Assembly (NCBI GenBank): GCA_001464165.1
Contig: LNEX01000532.1
Span: forward strand, 1 to 5,551
Direction: 5' to 3'
DNA length: 5,551 nucleotides
From: a bacterium Ga0077546
GTDB lineage: Bacteria; Cyanobacteriota; Vampirovibrionia; Obscuribacterales; Obscuribacteraceae
The notes beneath the pieces were generated by a model. It was given only the letters and a program-made list of their open reading frames with translations, searched no databases and was not told the origin of the DNA. A program made the position numbers and the translations under genes. Shown piece by piece: positions 1-5,551 of the stretch. Each line of letters opens with the position of its first letter. Within the stretch, counting starts at the first letter, position 1.

Positions 1-563
1 GCTTCGATAAGATAAGCCGTTGAGGCTTGTTTCGCGTCATGGCCTGAATCACTATTTTGCGCTCTTGCCCTTGCCGCTTCTCTCACGCAGGCGGCCATAA
101 GTTCGTCGGCTGGAACACTCGTGACACCATTGAGCAAGCGTAAAAATTCGAACTCGCTCGATAGTTTCAACACTTCTTCTTGGCTGGCACTGTAGACAAA
201 GTCGTGCACCTCAGGCGGTTGTGGTGGCAAATGTTGATAGATTGCCTTGTCGTTCCAATCTAGATAGCCAACAATCTGAGCATGTACTTCAGTTTTGAGC
301 AGGGAGAAAATATGGGGTTGTTCCACCCGCAATTGATCTCTAGTTAAGCCAAGGGCACTAGGTTTGTGTACGCTGTCTGGTGGATTAGTGATGACATTGA
401 AGACAATGGCAAATATAGAGATATCGTTCTCTGGCGAGTCAACTCTGACAAAACTACCAAAGCGCGGCTTCAGCACTTTACCATTAGAGTTGTTTTTAAT
501 TGTCTCTGCCACTAGACCAGTGATAGAAGAAGTAAGCACCTCTGCTAGGGGGCTCTGCGGCAC
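1..563 (-). CDS. Conserved protein resembling a cyanobacterial HAS-barrel-like family, 3' end cut by window edge
   Basis: This minus-strand frame stays open for 187 codons from a GTG at 563 and runs off the window, so the C-terminus is missing. From memory, its order of segments recalls a cyanobacterial family with a beta-barrel (HAS-barrel-like) N-terminus: PLAEV at residues 5-9, RFGSFV at 34-39, a hydrophobic IFAIVFNV strand at 50-57, SALGL at 69-73, EQPHIFSLLKTE at 81-92, IVGY at 97-100 and YQHLPPQPPEVH at 109-120. Residues 128-168 look helical. HAS-barrels are known from HerA-type ATPases and ATP synthases, but no Walker motif is present here, so no function is assigned. The frame has no ATG. 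The GTG at 563 lies 25 bases past the lipoprotein stop and has a weak ribosome site. A CTG at 596 has AAAGAGG nine bases upstream and would overlap that stop. A GTG at 539 is a third option. The reality of the gene is likely; the family name is tentative. Confidence 0.72.
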   Translation of the reverse strand, partial: MPQSPLAEVLTSSITGLVAETIKNNSNGKVLKPRFGSFVRVDSPENDISIFAIVFNVITNPPDSVHKPSALGLTRDQLRVEQPHIFSLLKTEVHAQIVGYLDWNDKAIYQHLPPQPPEVHDFVYSASQEEVLKLSSEFEFLRLLNGVTSVPADELMAACVREAARARAQNSDSGHDAKQASTAYLIE

Positions 564-588
564 AACCGCAGTCTTGCTATCGCTCTTC

Positions 589-1173
589 TTAGTCAGTGGG
601 TGGAACCTCTTTATTCGGTTTGAAGTTCTCTACTGCTTCATCATCAGGAATGGCACCAATGGAGGTGCTCTGATTGACGATAATAGAAGTCTTGCCAGAA
701 TCATCGGCAATGTTTACAGCTACTTCAGCGTCTTTCAGTGTGCCACTGATTGTAACCAGATTGCCCATGGCTTCATTCTTTTCAATGTTCCAGCCCTCGC
801 CCTTGAGGGCTGTTTCATACCAGGCAGCAACTTTCTCGATTGAGTCGCTACTCGAAAGATTTAGGTAGCGGGAATGATCGTTGGCGTCTTTGTCTGTTTC
901 ACTAGCTGACTGCGAACCACTGGCGATGGCACCAGGATAAACTAGTTTCTTTAGGTCATCAGGCACGGAACCTTTGCCAGCTCTTGATGTCTGCCGCATG
1001 CCGCCAGAGTTGAAGCTCACTTCTTTGCCGTCGCCACAACCACTGAGGAGCACTATGCTCATGCTGCTGGTGACGCTTACTGCCAGAAGCAGACTCCGAA
1101 GGCTGCTAGTTTTAGCTTTCGAATTAGCGAAAGATTTTGAAGAGGTTGATGAAAGAAATAGCATAGACACCAT
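589..1173 (-). CDS. Predicted lipoprotein of unknown function with YPGA...WY...GW pattern
   Basis: This encodes 194 residues. The N-terminus is long for a lipoprotein: about 24 Ser/Lys-rich residues (K13, K19, K21, R26), then a hydrophobic stretch at 27-43 ending in the lipobox LSGC with Cys46 as the predicted lipidated residue. A flexible Gly/Ser region follows. The mature domain begins around VPDDLKKLVYPGA (70-82). It continues with a predicted helix, DSIEKVAAWYETALKGEGW (110-128), and alternating strands to about residue 175. The order Y-P-G-A, then V-x-x-W-Y and G-W, is seen in many small bacterial lipoproteins of unknown role. The protein should sit anchored on the outer face of a membrane. 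The start at 1173 has no clear ribosome site. M4 at 1164 is possible, and M38 would leave too short a signal. It lies 90 bases downstream of the permease pair and may be co-transcribed, which does not show a shared function. Confidence 0.82.
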   Translation of the reverse strand: MVSMLFLSSTSSKSFANSKAKTSSLRSLLLAVSVTSSMSIVLLSGCGDGKEVSFNSGGMRQTSRAGKGSVPDDLKKLVYPGAIASGSQSASETDKDANDHSRYLNLSSSDSIEKVAAWYETALKGEGWNIEKNEAMGNLVTISGTLKDAEVAVNIADDSGKTSIIVNQSTSIGAIPDDEAVENFKPNKEVPPTD

Positions 1174-1192
1174 TTGATACTAATGGGCTGAA

Positions 1193-1219
1193 TTGACTCT
1201 GATTTAGTTTTGACTCTGA
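1193..1219. repeat. Two direct copies of TTGACTCTGA, 17 bases apart
   Basis: The plus strand reads TTGACTCTGA at 1193-1202 and again at 1210-1219, separated by seven AT-rich bases. The similarity continues for a few bases past each copy. On the coding strand of the lipoprotein gene this is TCAGAGTCAA twice, 19 to 46 bases before its start codon. Such a position would suit a tandem operator, but the 17-base step is not a whole number of helical turns. No regulator is identified. Confidence 0.5.
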
Positions 1220-1263
1220 ATTTTCACTGACAGAATAATTACTCCAATATTCTAGCCGATTCT

Positions 1264-2202
1264 CTATGTGGGAATTTTCCCTCGGGCCCGCTTTGAGGCG
1301 AAAAAGCCCTCGCCCAGCATATGTACGCTTAAAACAGTGAAGCAAATAAGCAAACCTGGTATGACCGCGGCCCACCAATTGCCGGCAGTGAGGCAAGACT
1401 GGGCGTCTTTGAGCATGCTGCCCCAGCTAGGGGTGCTAGGGCCTAAGCCGAGACCGAGAAAGCTTAAGCCAGACTCCATAATGATAGCGTCGCTCACTAA
1501 GAGTGTGCCCTCGACAACGGCTGTGGTGGCTAGGGCTGGCAGCAGGTGCTTGCCTAAAAGTTGAGTAAATGAGCTGCCCAGGGCTTGGGCGGCCATGAAG
1601 AAATCTTCCTCTTTGATTGATAAGACCCGTGCTCTAGCCACTCTGGCCGATTCAAGCCAGGTAGTGGCTGTGATTGCCAGAATGACTATGAAGTAGGGCA
1701 AAAGCCCGTCTGTGTAGCTAGTTACCCCAAGGGCCGTAAGTAAAAATGGCGGAAAGCGCTCCACTAGCTCTGGGGCAGATAAAATCGAACTTAAGGTGAG
1801 CAAAAGAATAATCGAGGGCACGGCCAGCAGGGCGTCGACAGCCCGCATCATCAAGCTGTCAATTGCTCCACCTGCCAGGGCCGCTAGGGCGCCCCAACAG
1901 TTGCCGAGAGTGACGGCTACAAGAGCTGAGCAAAGGCCCACTGAAAGTGAGCCTAGGGCGCCGTAGGTAATCATTTTTAAGAGGTCATGACCTAGTGCAT
2001 CGGTGCCGAGAATATGAGGTAAAGTAAGCGTTGGTGCCAAATTGACTGAGTTTAGGTTCGATATTGGCGGCTCAATGGTGAGTCCAAATACTGGCTGCAG
2101 CCAGCTTAGAACTAAGGGCGTCAGCGCCATAGTCAACAGCAGCCCTAGGCCGATGGCGCCGGCAATGAGTTTAGTATTGAGTTTGGGGCTGATTTTTCTC
2201 AT
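1264..2202 (-). CDS. dppC: DppC/OppC-type ABC transporter permease
   Basis: This is a 312-residue inner-membrane permease of the peptide/nickel ABC importer group, a normal family length. It pairs with the DppB-like protein to form the translocation channel, which is driven by cytoplasmic ATPases and fed by an extracytoplasmic binding protein. Residues 12-35 form the first membrane span. The family signature HILGTDALGHD is at 63-73, followed by spans at about 83-110 and 122-141. The EAA coupling loop runs through AAQALGSSFTQLLGKHLLP (204-222). ESGLSFLGLGL at 243-253, a PSWG motif at 258-261 and a last span at about 272-295 are typical of the C-terminus. Residues 142-168 seem longer than usual for the loop between spans. 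The gene starts 24 bases after dppB without an obvious Shine-Dalgarno sequence, which fits coupled translation. Substrate is unknown: dipeptide, oligopeptide and nickel systems share these motifs, so the dpp name is by type only. Confidence 0.93.
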   Translation of the reverse strand: MRKISPKLNTKLIAGAIGLGLLLTMALTPLVLSWLQPVFGLTIEPPISNLNSVNLAPTLTLPHILGTDALGHDLLKMITYGALGSLSVGLCSALVAVTLGNCWGALAALAGGAIDSLMMRAVDALLAVPSIILLLTLSSILSAPELVERFPPFLLTALGVTSYTDGLLPYFIVILAITATTWLESARVARARVLSIKEEDFFMAAQALGSSFTQLLGKHLLPALATTAVVEGTLLVSDAIIMESGLSFLGLGLGPSTPSWGSMLKDAQSCLTAGNWWAAVIPGLLICFTVLSVHMLGEGFFASKRARGKIPT

Positions 2203-2226
2203 ATTTTTTTCAATTTCGGCTGACGC

Positions 2227-3213
2227 TTACTGCTGCAACCTCGGGTCAAGGGCATTGTTGAGAACGTCGGCCAGCAGGTTGGCCAAAATGACAATTGTGC
2301 CGTAGAGCATCACTAGCCCCAACAATACCGGATAGTTGCGGCCAAAGGTCGAATCGACCATCAGTCTGCCCATGCCCGGTACGCAAAATATGGTCTCGAT
2401 TAAGACTGAGCCGCCAATCATGGCCGGAAGAGAAAGGCCAGCGAGGTTGACCACTGGTAATAAGCAGTTCTTGAGAACGTGGCTGGTAATAACTTTCTTT
2501 AGTGATAAACCCTTTGCTAGAGCGGTGACCACATATTCTTTTCCTAGCTCTTCTATGGCGAGGGCGCGAACATACAGCGCTACTTTGACCATGCGACGGG
2601 AAGAGAGAATGATGGCAGGAAACAACAAATACTCGACAGCATATGCTAACGATGGCTCAGCGCCCGGTGGATGCAAGCCTAAGATGGGGAGATTGACTAA
2701 GGCGCTGCTGTAGGGGCTGGCGAGAAATGCCAGGGCGATAAAGGCCAGCCAGAAGTTGGGTGCGGAGTACCAGGCTAGTAAGGCGGCGGTAAAGGTTGAT
2801 TCAGCTTTCTTGTTTTTTAAATTGAGTACAACTGCTAGTACGCCAAGCAGAAGACCTATGGAGAAAGATAATACTAGGGCCATTCCAACTAGTGTGAGCG
2901 TGGCAGGGATGCGCTCGGTTATCACTTCTTTGACGGGGCGGCCGTCGCGGTAAGAGCGACCTAAAGCATTAGTAGAAGTGACACTATCGCTTTTGACCCA
3001 GCCGGAGAGCCAGAGCAAATATTGCTTAGCTGGGCTTTGATTGAGGCCATATTCTTGGCGCAAGAGTTTGAGATCTTCAGCGGGCAGCTCTTTTTGGGAA
3101 GAACCAAGCATGACGTCAACGGGGTCACCAGGAAGGGCGCGCATTAAAGCAAAGCTGACAAGAGAAACGAGGAAGAGCATGGGAATGGCTGCCAGTACTC
3201 TCCTTATAATCAT
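2227..3213 (-). CDS. dppB: DppB/OppB-type ABC transporter permease
   Basis: This 328-residue integral membrane protein is the first permease of a peptide/nickel-type ABC importer. The N-terminus is canonical for the family: a short basic start, a membrane span at 6-26, then LPGDP at 27-31. A soluble segment follows, with the YGL motif at 55-57 and LGRSYRDGRPV at 84-94 before the transport domain. Further spans lie near 104-130, 141-165 and 193-206. The EAA loop that contacts the ATPase is YVVTALAKGLS (227-237) with the trailing LP at 252-253. GGSVLIETIFCVPGMGRL and the closing DPRLQ near the C-terminus are typical. It is the first gene of the minus-strand group, divergent from tRNA-Cys. A weak AGGT about ten bases before the ATG is the only ribosome-site candidate. 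No binding-protein or ATPase gene is adjacent in this window. Peptide, nickel or other small-solute transport cannot be separated from sequence alone. Confidence 0.94.
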   Translation of the reverse strand: MIIRRVLAAIPMLFLVSLVSFALMRALPGDPVDVMLGSSQKELPAEDLKLLRQEYGLNQSPAKQYLLWLSGWVKSDSVTSTNALGRSYRDGRPVKEVITERIPATLTLVGMALVLSFSIGLLLGVLAVVLNLKNKKAESTFTAALLAWYSAPNFWLAFIALAFLASPYSSALVNLPILGLHPPGAEPSLAYAVEYLLFPAIILSSRRMVKVALYVRALAIEELGKEYVVTALAKGLSLKKVITSHVLKNCLLPVVNLAGLSLPAMIGGSVLIETIFCVPGMGRLMVDSTFGRNYPVLLGLVMLYGTIVILANLLADVLNNALDPRLQQ

Positions 3214-3322
3214 TTTTCGGCTTACCTAATGCTGAGACAAAACGTTAAGCTAATAATAACCGCAATGGCTGTCACTTCTTGCTTTCTATTGCAGCGAAAA
3301 GGCACTTGCCGTCTTGTTCGAA

Positions 3323-3351
3323 TTGACAAATCAGCCCCTGGCAAATAGCAT
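3323..3351 (+). promoter_or_regulatory. Likely sigma-70-type promoter of tRNA-Cys
   Basis: A perfect -35 box TTGACA at 3323-3328 is followed by a 17-base spacer and a -10-like TAGCAT at 3346-3351, matching four of six consensus bases. Transcription would begin near 3358, about 17 bases before the tRNA. Spacing and position make this the best promoter candidate in the window. It may also drive tRNA-Val, since no terminator is seen between the two tRNAs. Confidence 0.65.
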
Positions 3352-3374
3352 GTAACACAGCTTTTAAGTTATGC

Positions 3375-3446
<72 letters not shown>

Positions 3447-3566
3447 ATCTTTTTACTGATTACTGACGACTTAATAGACTGGTTTTCTGCCGTTTATTAA
3501 TGTTGCGAATTTACAACTTCGTTTCAGTAACTTATCATCTAAGGGCCGTTCAAGTTACAATAAGTA

Positions 3567-3594
3567 CTTGTCTTGTATTGTTTGCTTGTCTTGT
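3567..3594 (+). repeat. Two direct copies of CTTGTCTTGT ending at the tRNA-Val 5' end
   Basis: The ten-base word CTTGTCTTGT occurs at 3567-3576 and 3585-3594, a step of 18 bases. The second copy ends directly before the first base of tRNA-Val. The region is T-rich and of low complexity, so chance or slippage is possible. No terminal repeats or mobile element accompany it. Confidence 0.4.
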
Positions 3595-3667
3595 GGGCAG
3601 TTGGCGCAGTTGGTAGCGCGTTTCCTTGACATGGAAGAGGTCACAGGTTCGAATCCTGTACTGCCCA
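3595..3667 (+). tRNA. tRNA-Val (anticodon GAC)
   Basis: This is a complete 73-base cloverleaf. The acceptor arm pairs GGGCAGT with ACTGCCC, followed by discriminator A. The D stem is GCGC/GCGC. The anticodon stem is TTTCC/GGAAG, with one G-U pair and loop TTGACAT, giving anticodon GAC, which reads valine GUC/GUU codons. The T arm is ACAGG, loop TTCGAAT, CCTGT. No CCA is encoded. It lies 148 bases after tRNA-Cys and 19 bases before a strong terminator, so the two tRNAs may share a transcript. I could not identify a convincing promoter of its own. Confidence 0.97.
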
Positions 3668-3686
3668 AATCTTTTTATTGATTGGT

Positions 3687-3714
3687 AGGACTAGCTTTTG
3701 AGCTGGTCCTTTTT
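3687..3714 (+). terminator. Rho-independent terminator after tRNA-Val
   Basis: Nine bases, GGACTAGCT, pair with AGCTGGTCC (one G-U pair) around a TTTG loop, with one further A-T pair at the base. A run of five T follows at 3710-3714. The hairpin plus T-tract just downstream of tRNA-Val fits an intrinsic terminator that ends the tRNA transcript before the next gene. Confidence 0.88.
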
Positions 3715-3715
3715 A

Positions 3716-3745
3716 TTGACCGTGTCGTTCCCATGTTTCTTAGAT
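3716..3745 (+). promoter_or_regulatory. Weak promoter candidate for the secreted protein gene
   Basis: TTGACC at 3716-3721 matches five of six -35 bases. TTAGAT at 3740-3745, after an 18-base spacer, is only a partial -10 match. A promoter must lie between the terminator and the start at 3806, and this is the best pair I found there. Confidence 0.28.
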
Positions 3746-3805
3746 TGAACTAAATCTTTCCAAAAGTCGTCTTAAATAACAGCGGTTTCTGGGCAGGATG
3801 TCTCT

Positions 3806-4480
3806 ATGGGTAAGCAAGCGGCATTATTGGTTCTGATTCTTTGTGTTTCGACCTTTAGTCAGGTCGAAGCATCAGCAAAGAGTCGCCAGGCAGTCAACGT
3901 GATTAGTCAGAAAGCTAATACGCCCAGCCCATTTGCTGTTGGCAATTTTTTTAGTGCTAGTGCTGCTGCTGCGGTTAAGCCCAGTGTCGAGAAGCGAGCG
4001 GGGCCGAAAGATGCTATTGGCCAAGCCCTTACCGATCATAATCCAACATTAGAGCAAGTGCGCTTGATTCCTTCTCTGGATGGCCCTCAACGCAAACAGG
4101 TCAATGATTTGTTCAATGTCTATCGCAGTGACTTGAAGCTACTTAACGAGCAACTGCGACCCTTGCGCGAAGAATTTAAAGCGCGCCTAAAATCTGAGAA
4201 AGAGAAATTCGACAAAGAGAAGCAAGACAGAGACAAGCTAGCCAAAGAGAAATTGTCCCCGGAAAAATTAGCCAAAGAGAAGCAAGAGCCAATTAAAGCC
4301 GAGCCAGCTAAGTTTGTGCCAGCAAAAGAAGAAGAGGACGCTGCTATAGCTGTCGTTGTCGCAAAAATCAAAGAGCGACAAAATCAGTTCACTCAAGCCT
4401 TGAACAAAGTTGTGAGCCCAACGCAGATGCTAGAGCTAGAGCAGCTCAGACGTGGCAAGGTGCCAGCGTATGCCCAATAG
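3806..4480 (+). CDS. Secreted Lys/Glu-rich helical protein of unknown function
   Basis: This encodes 224 residues. A signal peptide is clear: K3, hydrophobic residues 5-17, and an AxA cleavage site at A22-S23-A24. A Ser/Ala-rich linker reaches about residue 60. Residues 82-128 look like a helical pair (LIPSLDGPQRKQVNDLF onward). A highly charged segment at 129-178 contains two KLAKEK units ten residues apart. A last helix at 181-216 includes VSPTQMLELEQL. The layout of long helices with a late S/T-P-x-Q loosely recalls Spy/CpxP-type periplasmic proteins, but the usual paired LTxxQ motifs are not evident, so this is only a suggestion. The start at 3806 is chosen for its AGGA (3795-3798) seven bases upstream; an ATG at 3798 is out of frame and closes quickly. 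The gene follows the tRNA terminator, so it needs its own promoter. Its end overlaps the DUF1800 gene by 11 bases, implying joint expression. Confidence 0.87.
   Translation: MGKQAALLVLILCVSTFSQVEASAKSRQAVNVISQKANTPSPFAVGNFFSASAAAAVKPSVEKRAGPKDAIGQALTDHNPTLEQVRLIPSLDGPQRKQVNDLFNVYRSDLKLLNEQLRPLREEFKARLKSEKEKFDKEKQDRDKLAKEKLSPEKLAKEKQEPIKAEPAKFVPAKEEEDAAIAVVVAKIKERQNQFTQALNKVVSPTQMLELEQLRRGKVPAYAQ
4211..4287 (+). repeat. Degenerate 10-codon repeat in the secreted protein gene
   Basis: TAGCCAAAGAGAA occurs at 4239-4251 and 4269-4281, exactly 30 bases apart. A related segment, GACAAAGAGAAGCAAGA (4211-4227), matches 4271-4287 with one mismatch at a 60-base step. The repeats keep frame and encode KLAKEK/DKEKQ units, so they are protein-level low complexity that may expand or shrink by slippage. 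Confidence 0.65.
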
Positions 4481-5551
4481 AAATAAGAATAAAAGTGACC
4501 AGCAAATCAGGCACTTGCTTAAGCGTGCTGGCTTTGGCTTTACTCCTGAAGAACTAGCGCCCTATCTTGAAATGGGCTACAGCAGTGCCCTTGATCAGCT
4601 AACCAGTCCATCATCAACTGATAATAGTGCCCTCGATAGTATGCTAGCTGAGCAGTCTTTTGATTTCACCAATCCTGATGATATTAAGCGCTGGTGGCTG
4701 TTTAGAATGATGTTTACGCGCCGCCCTCTTGAAGAAAAAATGACTCTTTTTTGGCATGGACACTTTGCCACTTCAGATAATAAAGTGCGCAACCCCTATG
4801 CCATGTATGTTCAGAATTGCACCATGCGCAAATATGCTTTTGGCAAGTTTGATGATCTGCTTTTGGCTATGTCAAAAGATCCAGCCATGATCAATTGGCT
4901 TGATAATCAGCAGAACCGCAAGAATAAACCTAATGAAAATTATGCTCGCGAAGTAATGGAATTATTCACCATGGGCATCGGCAATTACTCAGAGCAAGAC
5001 GTCAAAGAAGGTGCACGTGCCTTTACTGGCTGGCAGGCTAAGCCCGATGGTTTCTTTTTCAATAGTGGTCAGCATGACAATGGCAGCAAGACATTTCTTG
5101 GTCAAACTGGCAATTTCAACGGTGAAGATATCGTCAATATTCTGGCTAATCAGAAGGCTACTGGTCAGTATTTAGCTCGCAAGTTAATTCGCTATTTCGC
5201 TCTCTATAATCCCTCCAATTCTTTCGTTGATGAGATTGCCGGCGTCTATAAAAAGAGCGATCACAATATTGGTGCCATGGTCAGTGCCATTTTTTTATCG
5301 CACAATTTTTCCTCGAATCTTTGTTTTCATTCGCTAATTAAGAGCCCCTGTGAGTATGTGGTTGGCATGCTGAAGACTTTTCAGGTCAGTCAAGTTGATG
5401 CTGAAGTGCCGCGTCTGATGTCGGCCATGGGGCAAAATCTCTTCAATCCTCCTTCGGTCAAAGGTTGGGATGGTGGAGAAAACTGGATTGCTTCAGATGT
5501 GATGATGGAGCGCTTCAACTTTGCCACAAGAATGATTTCGCAAAAGTTTGA
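4470..5551 (+). CDS. DUF1800 family protein, 3' end cut by window edge
   Basis: The frame is open for 360 codons from ATG 4470 to the window end. The sequence follows the DUF1800 family closely. RHLLKRAGFGFTPEEL at residues 14-29 is the usual N-terminal signature. RRPLEEKMTLFWHGHFATS at 84-102 contains the strongly conserved WHGHF. NENYAREVMELFTMGIGNYSE spans 155-175 and leads into GARAFTGW at 181-188. HDNGSKTFLG follows near 210. NPPSVKGWDGGENWI at 326-340 is the late family motif. Family members are usually some 450-600 residues, so perhaps a quarter or more is missing. Function is not established; genes of this family are often followed by a DUF1501 gene, which could lie just beyond the window. 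AAGG at 4457-4460, nine bases before the ATG, supports the start. No signal peptide is apparent. The start lies inside the preceding gene (11-base overlap), suggesting coupled translation. Confidence 0.93.
   Translation, partial: MPNRNKNKSDQQIRHLLKRAGFGFTPEELAPYLEMGYSSALDQLTSPSSTDNSALDSMLAEQSFDFTNPDDIKRWWLFRMMFTRRPLEEKMTLFWHGHFATSDNKVRNPYAMYVQNCTMRKYAFGKFDDLLLAMSKDPAMINWLDNQQNRKNKPNENYAREVMELFTMGIGNYSEQDVKEGARAFTGWQAKPDGFFFNSGQHDNGSKTFLGQTGNFNGEDIVNILANQKATGQYLARKLIRYFALYNPSNSFVDEIAGVYKKSDHNIGAMVSAIFLSHNFSSNLCFHSLIKSPCEYVVGMLKTFQVSQVDAEVPRLMSAMGQNLFNPPSVKGWDGGENWIASDVMMERFNFATRMISQKF

Noticed and set aside
364..843. 159-codon plus-strand open frame
   Set aside because: It lies antisense to both the left-edge gene and the lipoprotein gene, has no recognisable domain or ribosome site, and its protein looks like random composition.
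1232..1253. Inverted repeat AGAATA...TATTCT after dppC
   Set aside because: The stem is only six AT-rich pairs, with no GC core or T-tract, so it is not a credible terminator.
1124..1396. 90-codon minus-strand open frame across the dppC-lipoprotein gap
   Set aside because: It overlaps the well-supported end of dppC and the start of the lipoprotein in another frame, and shows no family features.
1071..2233. TGACGCTTACTGC present at both 1071-1083 and 2221-2233
   Set aside because: One copy is in the lipoprotein signal peptide region and the other covers the dppB stop. There is no flanking similarity, so chance is the simplest explanation.
2336..2713. 125-codon plus-strand open frame inside dppB
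   Set aside because: It is fully antisense to a canonical permease, with no ribosome site or conserved motif.
4120..4371. Ser/Phe-rich minus-strand open frame
   Set aside because: It is the complement of the Lys/Glu-rich repeats of the secreted protein, and its composition is explained by that.

Overview
The window shows a bacterial chromosome segment of moderate GC content (estimated by eye, below 50%). No mobile element, CRISPR array or phage gene is visible. The best lineage guess is the cyanobacterial side of the tree, possibly the non-photosynthetic Melainabacteria/Vampirovibrionia (Obscuribacterales-like). This rests on the truncated left-hand gene, which resembles from memory a conserved cyanobacterial family, and on the mix of secreted, lipoprotein and DUF1800 genes. 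It is an inference, held at about 0.5.

Layout. Positions 1-3213 hold four genes on the minus strand, read right to left: dppB-like permease, dppC-like permease, a predicted lipoprotein, and a gene cut by the left edge of the window. The two permeases are 24 bases apart and form the membrane channel of a peptide/nickel-type ABC importer. No solute-binding protein or ATPase gene lies beside them here. The lipoprotein starts about 90 bases after dppC, and that gap contains a short tandem repeat. The left-edge gene abuts or overlaps the end of the lipoprotein gene and has no ATG start.

Positions 3214-3805 are a divergent intergenic region holding tRNA-Cys(GCA) and tRNA-Val(GAC) on the plus strand. 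A near-consensus promoter precedes the first tRNA and a strong intrinsic terminator follows the second.

Positions 3806-5551 hold two plus-strand genes overlapping by 11 bases: a secreted Lys/Glu-rich helical protein of unknown function, and a DUF1800 family protein cut by the right edge. The overlap suggests translational coupling.

Two real genes are open at the window edges and need care: the left-edge minus-strand gene (1-563) and the DUF1800 gene (4470-5551). I see no clear new biological system. The points most worth a second look are the left-edge gene, the secreted-protein/DUF1800 pair, and the tandem repeat upstream of the lipoprotein gene.
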